A stretch of 64,000 bases of DNA from Algoriphagus pacificus (GCF_017254845.1 NZ_JAFKCU010000008.1:124001-188000), one strand, 5' to 3'; shown: positions 54,100 to 63,034, counted from the first letter of the stretch. The notes: generated by a model not told the origin, from the letters alone. Program-made: numbers and translations.

Positions 54100-55233
54100 T
54101 TACAAATTTTCCTTGAATGTACTGACAATAGTTCGTTCCCAATCTTGAAATTTTTGAGGATCTTTCCAAAATTGTTTCCATGAATCGTTTAATATACGGT
54201 TGACTTTGCCAGTAGTTGTTGGGGTAGTGATTTCACAGTCTATTTCTTTAATTCCAACTAAGCAAAATTCTGCTGCACTTTTTAATATTGCTTCGGGATA
54301 TGCAATAAAATAATCTGCTGTTCTGATTTGTCCTATTATTTGCACAAACTCATTCCACTTTTTCCGTATCTCTCTAGCATCATCTTCAAAACCTATTTGT
54401 TCCAATGCAATTAAGCAACAACGCATCCTTGCATCACCAGCGGGGTGAGTGCTAATTTCATGAGTAGGGGTTTTACAAACTTCCCATGACATTTTGGAGC
54501 ACATGTGAAGGTTTGACCAAAGGTATGCTGGTCCAAGTGTGTAGGTAGCGAACAAGTCGCAAAATATCTCTATCGACCATTTTTGTAGCCAGGAATCTTT
54601 ATAAATATAAATTGGATCACTTATATCCTTACTTATTTTATTCATCTCCCTTCTACTAATTTCTTTCTCATAATGTTGTTTTACACCCAAATTGAAGTAT
54701 CCCAAGTTATTCTGAAACTTAGTCACTTTTGGGTTATCTAATTCGATTAGTGGGTGACCAAGTTCATGGTATAGATCAGGAATATGCAATAAAAATTCTG
54801 ATTCAAGCAATGGAATGCATATAAGACCATATTCAGGATAAATATGATAATATTTTTGGGATAAACATGATGCGACTGGAGAAGGAAGTGGAAAATTAAT
54901 CTCACTACAGATTTCTTTTACAAGCTTATTAACATAATCGTCATCTACTGACTTTCTGCTCATAGCTGCTATTACAATATTTTCAATTTTGGAGAGCATC
55001 CCCGCAAGCATCTTGAAACGTGAAAACTTTGTTTTAAGGTTTTTGGGATCACTATAAGTTGTATCTCCATAAAGCCTGTCAAGAGCATCGATAATCTCGC
55101 CTATTTCATTGTTGGCGAAATTAGCCAAGGATGAAAAGTGTGAGCCTAGCGTCCTTGAACCTGGTATTTTGGACATAAGCGACCGTCCTCTACCTATTGC
55201 TTCCCTAATCGCTCCATCAATGTAATTAACCAT
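54100..55233 (-). CDS. Zinc-metallopeptidase-like protein (HELGH) in the Argonaute operon
   Basis: 377 residues. The zinc motif His156-Glu-Leu-Gly-His160 sits in DLYHELGHPL; a third ligand is expected from Glu222 or Asp226 in WSIEIFCDLFATYTLGPAYLW, giving a gluzincin-like set. No signal peptide or membrane helix, so it acts in the cytoplasm. The N-terminal ~110 residues are helical. It shares TAATG with the upstream gene (stop/start overlap), so the two are co-translated. A protease linked to a long Argonaute is not a combination I know. The substrate might be an operon partner or a host protein (inference). Confidence 0.78.
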   Translation of the reverse strand: MVNYIDGAIREAIGRGRSLMSKIPGSRTLGSHFSSLANFANNEIGEIIDALDRLYGDTTYSDPKNLKTKFSRFKMLAGMLSKIENIVIAAMSRKSVDDDYVNKLVKEICSEINFPLPSPVASCLSQKYYHIYPEYGLICIPLLESEFLLHIPDLYHELGHPLIELDNPKVTKFQNNLGYFNLGVKQHYEKEISRREMNKISKDISDPIYIYKDSWLQKWSIEIFCDLFATYTLGPAYLWSNLHMCSKMSWEVCKTPTHEISTHPAGDARMRCCLIALEQIGFEDDAREIRKKWNEFVQIIGQIRTADYFIAYPEAILKSAAEFCLVGIKEIDCEITTPTTTGKVNRILNDSWKQFWKDPQKFQDWERTIVSTFKENL

Positions 55234-55598
55234 TATTCACCCATGATTTTTAATAATGCATCGCTGTTCTCAGTATCTAAGATGTCGGCTAGAAACTCAA
55301 TTTTTGGTAAATACTGCTCAATATTGTTTTCCTTTACTTCTTCAATAACAGAATCCAGATAATTTTCAAAATCTTTGGAAGCAAAACGAAGTTCTCGTTC
55401 TACTATATTCGATAATAATTGAAATTGAGGTTGAATGTTATTTTCATCTTTTATTTGTGATATAAAATCAATCAGATGTTCTTTTTGTCCCTTTTCAATC
55501 TCTTGATTAATCTTCGCTTTTACTACATAATTATTTAGCAAGTCAAGATACTTTCCAGTTATTCGAAATGTGTTTGTGTTTAAGCCAATGCTGCTCAT
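55233..55598 (-). CDS. Small helical protein between Argonaute and metallopeptidase genes
   Basis: 121 residues, predicted all-helical, acidic C terminus (ENSDALLKIMGE). No family recognised. It starts 11 bp after the Argonaute stop and overlaps the metallopeptidase start by one base. The position suggests an adaptor, inhibitor or activating partner of the peptidase, which the sequence alone does not show. Confidence 0.65.
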   Translation of the reverse strand: MSSIGLNTNTFRITGKYLDLLNNYVVKAKINQEIEKGQKEHLIDFISQIKDENNIQPQFQLLSNIVERELRFASKDFENYLDSVIEEVKENNIEQYLPKIEFLADILDTENSDALLKIMGE

Positions 55599-55609
55599 AT
55601 TTATTTTTT

Positions 55610-58039
55610 TTAAAAATGAACTGATTTAAGAATATCTAACGATTCCAAGTCGAAATCGCTACCAATTGTGTTGATTCTCCGATCTGTAATTTTAATTGTC
55701 ACTGGAAGACGTGAACAATCATCTGGTTTTGTATATGCTAAACATGATAGTTGATATAAATCTTCTAAAAGCTTTTCAAAGTCCATTGCACCAGAATTGT
55801 ATTTAACATATAATGGAATTGAAGTTCCTTGGTGACGGAATTCTCGCCCAGTTGTACACAAAAATGCTTCATATTTATTGATCATAACATAAGAACCTAT
55901 TTCTGGATTTAATACTTTCCCATTATCTTTCCGTTGTGTTTTGATATCAAATTTTTCAATGACATCGAATAGACGAAATGGCACAATAGAATGTTTAGGG
56001 ATTTCTAAAATGCTAACAGAACAAGTATTAGGCAATACTCCCTTATCCTTTAATGTATTTATTGCTTGTATAATGCCATCTTTCTCACGTTGAAAAAGCC
56101 TGCCATCACGATGTATTACTATACGTTCAATTGAATAGTCTAAATGTTTTTTTAATAATGTGAGATTGGGTACAAGCATCCTAATCATTTGACTGGTAGT
56201 CAGTCGTTCCCTATTACTTGACTTGTCAAATCGAGTAAGTATATTTTTTGAAAACTTGTCAACAAACGTAAAGCCTGCAATCTGCTTTTTAACGTCAATT
56301 CCTATGGTTAAATCTGCGTTTAAAGGTGAATGAAGAACATATGGCCAACGTTCATTATTTAATAACACTTGATTCACCGCTACACCAAACACATACCCTT
56401 TATATTTTCCGGCTAATTCACGCTTCACTTCATAAGTATTCTTTCCGTTATACTTCTTGTACAAAAAACATTCTTCCAAAGTCTCACTGTGCATAATGCT
56501 TGCTGTGAGATCGTGTTCGCTGAGGCATTCAGATACTACTAAAGCTGCCAATTGATCGTGTTGACGTTTAATCCGCTCCATATTGGATGGAAGCATAACT
56601 AAAGCATAGCCGCCTTTCCTTTCCTTAACGACCTCTTTGATTTGCCTTAGTATTTCAAAACCTATGTCAACTGAGTCTTTCCTGTTTCTGTTATCGTAGA
56701 GAATAATATCTGGATTCCACCCAATTTCACTAGGATGCATTGAATTAACCTGACTTATTAAGTCGGACAAGAAATAATCCTTATTTCCATACATGTTGAA
56801 TATGGTTTCAGGAACAACGAAATATTGTTTTTGAAATGTGGCTACTGTGTAAAATCCTTTATCCCTTAAGAGTTCTTTTCTTGCTCTACCAATTCCCTTC
56901 ATTGAGACAACATGTGCATCCTTCATATTGCGATTAGTAGTCAACACGGTATCACCACCCAAAAGCTGGTCAGGAAACTTAAATTTTTTCTTAACTACGG
57001 TAACAGGCTCAGGGCTAATTTTTAATCTTATCGAGCCAAACCGGATATTTTTAAAGAACCTATGAAATGCCGAGCGTATGAGCATTCTACGATAGAAAGG
57101 ATCAAGAATCGACTGCCTATGCAGTTTACCAACTTTGGGATTTTCAGTATCGAACACTTGATAACAAAGCCCGGCAATAACTCGTCTTTCTTGGTTATCA
57201 TTAGTTTTGTAAATTAACACTGAAGCATTGTCAGGCAATTTTGCGACTTCCGGAGGCATTGATCGCCCAAACTTTGAACGAATGTCTTCCAACAGTGTAA
57301 CCATAGTACCGTCTTCTTGTCTGAGAAATTTGAATTGAGTTGCATTAAGATCACTGAACTGTTCTGCCCTGAACTCATATTTCTGACTTCCATATTGATG
57401 TATGAAATGTGGTCTCGATCCCCCTAAACGTTCAAAATCACGCCTTGTTAGGTGAACATTTAAAGGTGTTTCGGATAGATATTTTTTGGTTACATCAATT
57501 GAAAAACCAAACCCACCTTCCGGAAGCTCAACTGTTCTAACAAAAAATCCATTGTATATGGCAACACCATTAATAATCCGTTGTGGCTCCTGACTGAAGA
57601 AAGCATCTCCAGAAGTCGGTTGCCAAAGAGTTGATAGGTTATTTAGTTCTGTTTGAATATCAAATTGCAAAAACCTTAGAACTATTTCCCGAACTGATTC
57701 GTAATTCGCAAAATCAATGGGAAACGATTCATTGATTTGCGTAAAATAGACAATGTCGTCCCTTTTTACCAAAAACTCGGATGGTACATTAGCTATTACC
57801 TCTGATTCATCCCTTACAACTAAAAAGGGTTTATTGTCTCTGTGTATAACCGTTACAGGATGTTTTAATTCATAGGACAGTCTTTTTATGATATATTGAA
57901 TGTTGTTATCATAATCGTCTTCTGATTCATGTAACCCAGTAATCTCAAATAAAACATAATTTGCCGATAGTTCATTTAAGTTTTCTATGCGGAAAATATC
58001 TGTTTCATATTCTCTAATGTTTGATTCATATCTTTTCAT
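55610..58039 (-). CDS. Long prokaryotic Argonaute with intact PIWI catalytic residues
   Basis: 809 residues, the usual size of a long pAgo (N-L1-PAZ-L2-MID-PIWI). The MID region (~440-560) includes VMLPSNMERIKRQHDQLAALVVSE. The PIWI domain starts LTIGIDVKKQIAGFTFVD (Asp582), has a candidate glutamate finger Glu611, IVIHRDGRLFQRE (Asp645) and LPVTIKITDRRIN (Asp786), a plausible DEDD tetrad, so a guided nuclease is expected. It overlaps the Cas4-like nuclease gene by 14 bp. Known long pAgos use DNA or RNA guides to cut invading DNA. The guide and target of this one cannot be read from the sequence. The adjacent helicase, nuclease and peptidase suggest it is part of a larger defence unit (inference). 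Confidence 0.92.
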   Translation of the reverse strand: MKRYESNIREYETDIFRIENLNELSANYVLFEITGLHESEDDYDNNIQYIIKRLSYELKHPVTVIHRDNKPFLVVRDESEVIANVPSEFLVKRDDIVYFTQINESFPIDFANYESVREIVLRFLQFDIQTELNNLSTLWQPTSGDAFFSQEPQRIINGVAIYNGFFVRTVELPEGGFGFSIDVTKKYLSETPLNVHLTRRDFERLGGSRPHFIHQYGSQKYEFRAEQFSDLNATQFKFLRQEDGTMVTLLEDIRSKFGRSMPPEVAKLPDNASVLIYKTNDNQERRVIAGLCYQVFDTENPKVGKLHRQSILDPFYRRMLIRSAFHRFFKNIRFGSIRLKISPEPVTVVKKKFKFPDQLLGGDTVLTTNRNMKDAHVVSMKGIGRARKELLRDKGFYTVATFQKQYFVVPETIFNMYGNKDYFLSDLISQVNSMHPSEIGWNPDIILYDNRNRKDSVDIGFEILRQIKEVVKERKGGYALVMLPSNMERIKRQHDQLAALVVSECLSEHDLTASIMHSETLEECFLYKKYNGKNTYEVKRELAGKYKGYVFGVAVNQVLLNNERWPYVLHSPLNADLTIGIDVKKQIAGFTFVDKFSKNILTRFDKSSNRERLTTSQMIRMLVPNLTLLKKHLDYSIERIVIHRDGRLFQREKDGIIQAINTLKDKGVLPNTCSVSILEIPKHSIVPFRLFDVIEKFDIKTQRKDNGKVLNPEIGSYVMINKYEAFLCTTGREFRHQGTSIPLYVKYNSGAMDFEKLLEDLYQLSCLAYTKPDDCSRLPVTIKITDRRINTIGSDFDLESLDILKSVHF

Positions 58040-58982
58040 AATCTTTCGACTTACAGATTTTTTTGAATGAGCAATTATGACAGTTTTCTATATAGTAGGT
58101 TGTTTCAAAGTTTTCAGGATTAGCATCACCATATTTTTTGTGACAGCCTTTCATATACATCTGAATGACACCTTTTGACATCTTATCATTGAGTCCTTCT
58201 AACTTTTCTTTTGTCACCTCATAGTCTCGCCGGATGCGATCTGGGTGTAAGAGCTGGTACTCTGTTAATTTATAATCGTATATCTGATAACGTCCTAGGT
58301 TAGCTGGAAAATCAATATGTGGTTTCGTTTTTGATACCTTGTATAGAGCAATCGCATAAGAAAGTAGTTGTTCATCGTATGTATGTATACCAAAAGTGTG
58401 AACTTTCCAGTCGATTATATGTGGGGGGGCATTATCAAAAAAAACGATAAGATCGGGTTTAGAGGATACAGGCATTCCACTAAACAAATAATGTAATGAG
58501 CGTTGACTAGCGAGGAACTTGGCAGATTGGAGATATGCTATGAATTCTCTATCTGCTAACAGATTGTTTAATGCAAAATGAATATCATTGCGGGCATTGT
58601 TCAAAGCTAGTTCACTACACTCAATGCCAAACTCATAATTAACTAAGGCAGCAAAATCCTTATCCTGTGAATATCTCCTGTCTGGCTCACGGTATTTTTG
58701 AAACGCAGCATATTCTAGTTGGCTATCAAATAACTGATCTGCTTCCTTCAGTAAATAAGCTTTGTCAATCGGAAATTTTTTATTTATCGCGTTTACTAAT
58801 AAGCGGCTAACGACATCATCGACAATTTTTCCGCGCCAGGCCTCTATAGTATCAAGCTTAGACAGGATTGTTACCTCCTTTCGAAAAGCATCGTTTTTAA
58901 CACGTCCGTCCGCAACGATATTCTTAAAATACCATTGCAACTCGCACTTTTGAAAAAGCTTATATCCTGTAGGCGTAAACAT
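58026..58982 (-). CDS. Cas4-like PD-(D/E)XK nuclease with iron-sulfur Cys set
   Basis: 318 residues. The nuclease core has Asp177 (KPDLIVFF), Asp191-Trp-Lys193 (IIDWKVH) and the Gln205-x3-Tyr209 motif (EQLLSYA) of the RecB/Cas4 group. One N-terminal Cys (Cys13) and three C-terminal Cys (Cys301-x2-Cys304-x5-Cys310) match the 4Fe-4S arrangement of Cas4 and AddB. It would degrade or trim single-stranded DNA, perhaps to make guides for the Argonaute or to finish target destruction. There are no cas1, cas2 or CRISPR repeats nearby. It follows the XRE gene by 5 bp and overlaps the Argonaute by 14 bp. Confidence 0.9.
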   Translation of the reverse strand: MFTPTGYKLFQKCELQWYFKNIVADGRVKNDAFRKEVTILSKLDTIEAWRGKIVDDVVSRLLVNAINKKFPIDKAYLLKEADQLFDSQLEYAAFQKYREPDRRYSQDKDFAALVNYEFGIECSELALNNARNDIHFALNNLLADREFIAYLQSAKFLASQRSLHYLFSGMPVSSKPDLIVFFDNAPPHIIDWKVHTFGIHTYDEQLLSYAIALYKVSKTKPHIDFPANLGRYQIYDYKLTEYQLLHPDRIRRDYEVTKEKLEGLNDKMSKGVIQMYMKGCHKKYGDANPENFETTYYIENCHNCSFKKICKSKDYEKI

Positions 58983-58987
58983 TTTTA

Positions 58988-59323
58988 TTATTTTTTTCGA
59001 GACCTTATAAACTTCAAATAATTTAATAATTCCACTTCTTCATCTTCTGTTATTTCACCAATGCGATACGCTGCAGCACCGGATTTGGCCAATCTCTCCT
59101 CTTTTTGTGGCACCGGATAGCCCACCTTTTCCATAAGAACTTCATAACTGACGCCATAAAAGGAAGCCAATTTATGAAGTGTTAAGGGGGAAGGTTGTTT
59201 GATTTTTCCTGATTCCAACTGACTGAGATAGGCGTTAGACACATAGGTTGCTTTCTCCACCTCCCTTAAGGTTAACTGCTTTGATTCTCTTAAAGCTTTA
59301 AAGTATTCGCCGTAATTCTCCAT
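58988..59323 (-). CDS. XRE-family regulator of the Argonaute operon
   Basis: 111 residues from the ATG at 59323. A longer frame to 59365 would run into the operator repeats and lacks family residues. The HTH is YFKALRESKQLTLREVEKAT, VSNAYLSQLESGKIKQPSPLTLHKLASFYGVSYE, followed by a charged tail (ITEDEEVELLNYLKFIRSRKK). It is first in the operon, 5 bp before the nuclease gene. The promoter region upstream has two TGCTTGCGAAA repeats that fit autoregulation. Confidence 0.9.
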   Translation of the reverse strand: MENYGEYFKALRESKQLTLREVEKATYVSNAYLSQLESGKIKQPSPLTLHKLASFYGVSYEVLMEKVGYPVPQKEERLAKSGAAAYRIGEITEDEEVELLNYLKFIRSRKK

Positions 59324-59353
59324 TTCACGAAATAATTTTTTCTGTTTGCTAAG

Positions 59354-59396
59354 TTTCGCAAGCAAAAATATGAAACACTGATAAATTTCGCAAGCA
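59354..59396 (-). promoter_or_regulatory. Promoter with direct operator repeats of the Argonaute operon
   Basis: Read on the minus strand: TGCTTGCGAAA at 59396-59386 and again at 59364-59354, 32 bp apart. Between and over them lie a TTG-type -33 element inside the first repeat and TATTTTTG (TAnnTTTG) at 59370-59363, joined to the second repeat. A regulator bound to both would cover the -33 and -7 boxes, the layout of a repressed promoter. Confidence 0.6.
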
Positions 59397-59427
59397 TTTT
59401 AAAAAAAAATGTTTTTTATGAAAACAA

Positions 59428-61527
59428 TCAATTATGAAAAGTTTTAAGATAAATGTTAAGTGCTTGTAACTGTCCCATCGATAGCTTTCCGGCTGACACT
59501 GGTCGTAGCCGCGCAATTGAAGGGGACTTAATTTGTCTTACAAGTGGTAGAATTTCGTTTAAAATGTCTTGTGGGACTATGTCAACCAAGTTCACCTCCC
59601 CAGTCGGTATATAAGAGGCAAGATGGGCTTCAATTGCAGGAATACCTAACGATCTTCTTGATGCAATCTCAGCAATAGAGTCGCCTGATAAAAACAATTT
59701 CAAACTTTGTGCTTCTGTTGAAATGGAAGTAGACCTAAGTTGAGTAGTAGGTATAACCTTATTTAGGGCAGTCTTTTTAGGAGCAGTAATTTCATGGGGT
59801 AAATAGTTAACCCCTTCTGCAACACCTTTTGCAACTTTACATGCCAGGGCAATGCCTGAAATCTTTTCCTGAAACAGCTTCACATAATTTTTCATGCGAT
59901 TAATATCAGCTCTAAACTTAAAATCATCCTTTTCTTTCTTTATAAAATCTTTCAACAGGCCTATACACTTTAAATTAATTTCACTGGAAAAATACGTTTC
60001 TGCCTGTACAAGCCTATCAGAAAGTAGTTTCCAATTTTCATCATAAATATACTGATTGGCCTTATCTAAAAAAGTAGATGCGTATCCCTGCAACTTTTCT
60101 GAAACATCATGCACGTTTTTTATTATTGTGTCAGAAGCATTAATAGGAATAGTTGCATAGTTTAATTGATCCCACTGGAAGCTTTTAAACAAAAAGTCTT
60201 TCATATAGGCCTTCTTATCTTCCCTGAGTTTCATTTTAATTTTATGAATATCCGAGCCACCCAAAAACATCGTTTCAGTTATAGGAGGCGCAATAATTAC
60301 TGAGGATGAAATTGTAGATTTTAGAAAGACGCCCTTTAGCATTCTGATTCTGCTTAGCGCAACATATACTTGCCCGGGTGCAAATGCCTCAGCTATATCA
60401 ATAACCGCTTTTTCAAATGTCAGTCCTTGACTCTTGTGAACTGTTATAGCCCATGCCAGTTTTAAAGGGAATTGTTTGAAGGTGCCGATTACTACCTCTT
60501 TTAGAGAATCGTTTTCTGCGTCAGTTGCATAGCTAACATTAGACCATATTTCACGGTTAAAAGTAATGATGGTTCCATCATCAAATTTCACCTCTATTGC
60601 CTGATTATCAATAACGGAAACCAAGCCTACTTTACCATTAAAAAATTGACTATTCCCTGTATTGTCGTTTTTAATAACCATGACACGACAACCAATTTTT
60701 AGCTGAAGAATATTATCTACAGGAGCATTATCAGCAAAAAAATCTCCTGTAATTTCAGCAGGAAAAGTATATACAAGTCCAGGTAAACTTTTAAGTCGCT
60801 GGTCATTTACCTCTGAAACATAACGGTTATGGGTTGTAAGGATAACAGCTTCTTTTTGAAACCAATCTGGACTGTATAAGCTGTTAAGCATTTCCAATTC
60901 GTTATCCAATAGACGCCCCCTTCTGATAGCGTTAAGTAAATTAATGAAAACAGGATCGGATTGGCGATAAATTTCAGTTAGTTCTAGCATGAGCATATTA
61001 AGCCCAGGAAAAGTTTTTGCATTTATGAAATACAAGTTTTGGTATAGTCCTTGGAGTGTTTCTGCATCCTTTCGAGTTTCTATTGGAGGTAACTGAAACA
61101 AATCTCCAATCAATACAATCTGGAGCCCACCCAATGGACGAAGATCTTGCCGTACCTCCTTAAGCAAATAATCCATCGCATCAAGAACATCAGCCCGTAA
61201 CATTGATGCCTCATCAATTACCAGCAATTCTAATTCCCGCAAAAGGGATTTGGACTGTCCAGAAAGATGAATATTTTTAACTGTCCCATTGTCCAAAGGA
61301 CGGGCTGGTAACCCGAACAGAGAATGAATTGTAATTCCACCTGCGTTTACAGCAGCGACTCCTGTTGGCGCTGCTATGGCCAGTTTTTTATGTGTTTGGC
61401 TTCTTAAGATTTTAAGAAAAGTTGTTTTGCCTGTACCGGCACCTCCTGTCAAAAATACGTTCTGGTAGGTGTGATTGATAAAATCCAGTGCAATGCTGGC
61501 AATACTATGCTGATTATCTTGATTCAT
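59428..61527 (-). CDS. Pif1-type helicase with C-terminal HTH/HRDC-like region
   Basis: 699 residues. Walker A is LTGGAGTGKTT (26-36), Walker B is LLVIDEASML (101-110), and the Pif1 motifs VHKSQGLTFEKAVIDI and GQVYVALSRIRMLKGVFL are present. The C-terminal ~130 residues contain SIAEIASRRSLGIPAIEAHLASYIPTGEV, a helix-turn-helix of the kind attached to RecQ/Pif1 helicases. A 5'-to-3' DNA helicase that could unwind target DNA for the Argonaute or nuclease. It is separated from the XRE gene by ~100 bp holding the operon promoter, so it is probably a separate transcript. A TATATTTG box (TAnnTTTG) lies a few bases before the ATG, hinting at a nearly leaderless mRNA. Confidence 0.9.
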   Translation of the reverse strand: MNQDNQHSIASIALDFINHTYQNVFLTGGAGTGKTTFLKILRSQTHKKLAIAAPTGVAAVNAGGITIHSLFGLPARPLDNGTVKNIHLSGQSKSLLRELELLVIDEASMLRADVLDAMDYLLKEVRQDLRPLGGLQIVLIGDLFQLPPIETRKDAETLQGLYQNLYFINAKTFPGLNMLMLELTEIYRQSDPVFINLLNAIRRGRLLDNELEMLNSLYSPDWFQKEAVILTTHNRYVSEVNDQRLKSLPGLVYTFPAEITGDFFADNAPVDNILQLKIGCRVMVIKNDNTGNSQFFNGKVGLVSVIDNQAIEVKFDDGTIITFNREIWSNVSYATDAENDSLKEVVIGTFKQFPLKLAWAITVHKSQGLTFEKAVIDIAEAFAPGQVYVALSRIRMLKGVFLKSTISSSVIIAPPITETMFLGGSDIHKIKMKLREDKKAYMKDFLFKSFQWDQLNYATIPINASDTIIKNVHDVSEKLQGYASTFLDKANQYIYDENWKLLSDRLVQAETYFSSEINLKCIGLLKDFIKKEKDDFKFRADINRMKNYVKLFQEKISGIALACKVAKGVAEGVNYLPHEITAPKKTALNKVIPTTQLRSTSISTEAQSLKLFLSGDSIAEIASRRSLGIPAIEAHLASYIPTGEVNLVDIVPQDILNEILPLVRQIKSPSIARLRPVSAGKLSMGQLQALNIYLKTFHN

Positions 61528-61726
61528 TAATGCAAATATAAATTTTTGCCATGTTTTTTTGCTTTTTGGAGAAACCCCGACTAGCAGTGATACAAAATGT
61601 AATTCCAGCCTACGGAAAGATGCTAGGCATCAATACTCTGAAAATTGCCCTCATTATTAGATTCCTGGTGTAGGAGATCGTAATGAAAGAGTTATTTTGC
61701 AATTGGATGGTCTTAAAACAAAAATT

Positions 61727-63034
61727 ATGGATAGGAAATCGCTGGTAATTGGAATAGGAGATTATAATCACTTTTCGTCCTTGGACAATTGTGTCAATGA
61801 TGCAACCGATATTCATTCATTTCTTGTTGAAAACGGGTTTGACAGTACTCTGATTATAAATGCCAAACAAAAGAACCTTGTAGCAAGTATTGCCAAATTC
61901 AAAGACTCCATCGCGGAAAACACAATTTCTGTGATTTTTTTCGCCGGGCACGGTTTGCAGGATGATAAGCATAATTTCTTAGTAGCAGCGGATTCAGAAG
62001 TGAAAAGTACAATTGATATAAAATATAATTGCGTTTACGCTGACGATTTATTTATAACTGAATCGAAAGCGAATCTTCATTTGATAATACTAGACGCATG
62101 CAGGAATAACCCATTTAAGGATGGAAATAGAGGCATTACAGTGGGACTATCAAAAATGCATGCGCCAGCGGGAACACTGATAGCTTTTTCAACTAGTCCC
62201 AATAGCGCGTCACTGGAGCGTGCTGGGGAACGAAACGGGATTTACACGAAACACCTTTTGAATAACATTCAGACTCCAAATTTGCCAGTTGAACTGGTGT
62301 TTAAGAATACTAGAAACGATGTCATTCTAGATACAAAGCAACGGCAGGTCCCTTGGGAAGAATCCTCCTTATACGGCGATCATTTTTCTTTTATAAATGC
62401 TAAACAGGATGTCATTGAAAGTTTCGTTGCCGAGGTAATTGAATCGGATCGGAAAATAGGCTTAGTGGAACTGATGCCGTTTTTGAATGTATCAAATTTT
62501 ACTAACCTATCTATTAACCAATTATTGATGATTCTGGCACTAGTCAGAATTAGTTTTGGGATGGAAGAAGAGAAAGAGCATTCAATGACAGTTGACCATG
62601 ACTACCTAGATAATTTATTATTTACAACTTATTTTCCGCTATTTGATGAAAGATTATTCAAAGAAGATAAGGCTACTGAGCCATTTTCTTTAGACCTCTT
62701 CAATCAGATAACTATAAAGAGAGGAAGGAATTTTGGCTATAATTCCTTAGAAGGTCCGGATGAATCTTTCTCGCAATTTATGATGAACATTGTTAAGTGG
62801 TACGGTGACGATGCATTGCTCTTGCTATACCTATCCGTTAAAGATGATCAACATGTTTTAAAACCTACTATTATCACTTCAAAGAATGGTAATCTCATAA
62901 TACACAATTATGCACAAGTAATAGGGGATAAAGTCAAAGAGATTTTTGAACCTTATCTTAAAATGAGAGAACCTTTTGAAAAGAAGACACCAGACCTTTT
63001 TAGCGACATGACCATTGAACAAATCGATGATTAG
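61727..63034 (+). CDS. Caspase-fold (peptidase C14) protease with unknown C-terminal domain
   Basis: 435 residues from the ATG at 61727, which gives the family start MDRKSLVIGIGDY; a TTG 30 bp upstream is less likely. The dyad is His75 (IFFAGHGLQDD) and Cys125 (LIILDACRNNPF). Substrate-binding elements (FSTSPNSASLERAGERNGIYTKHLL) are present. The C-terminal ~220 residues are not recognised and may sense or recruit. Caspase-like proteases are effectors in many bacterial defence systems, where they cleave proteins to stop growth. It is divergent from the Pif1 helicase, so the two share a ~200-bp control region. Confidence 0.9.
   Translation: MDRKSLVIGIGDYNHFSSLDNCVNDATDIHSFLVENGFDSTLIINAKQKNLVASIAKFKDSIAENTISVIFFAGHGLQDDKHNFLVAADSEVKSTIDIKYNCVYADDLFITESKANLHLIILDACRNNPFKDGNRGITVGLSKMHAPAGTLIAFSTSPNSASLERAGERNGIYTKHLLNNIQTPNLPVELVFKNTRNDVILDTKQRQVPWEESSLYGDHFSFINAKQDVIESFVAEVIESDRKIGLVELMPFLNVSNFTNLSINQLLMILALVRISFGMEEEKEHSMTVDHDYLDNLLFTTYFPLFDERLFKEDKATEPFSLDLFNQITIKRGRNFGYNSLEGPDESFSQFMMNIVKWYGDDALLLLYLSVKDDQHVLKPTIITSKNGNLIIHNYAQVIGDKVKEIFEPYLKMREPFEKKTPDLFSDMTIEQIDD

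Noticed and set aside
53508-61527. CRISPR array or cas operon suggested by the Cas4-like nuclease
   Set aside because: No regularly spaced repeats and no cas1, cas2 or effector genes are present; the nuclease partners an Argonaute instead.
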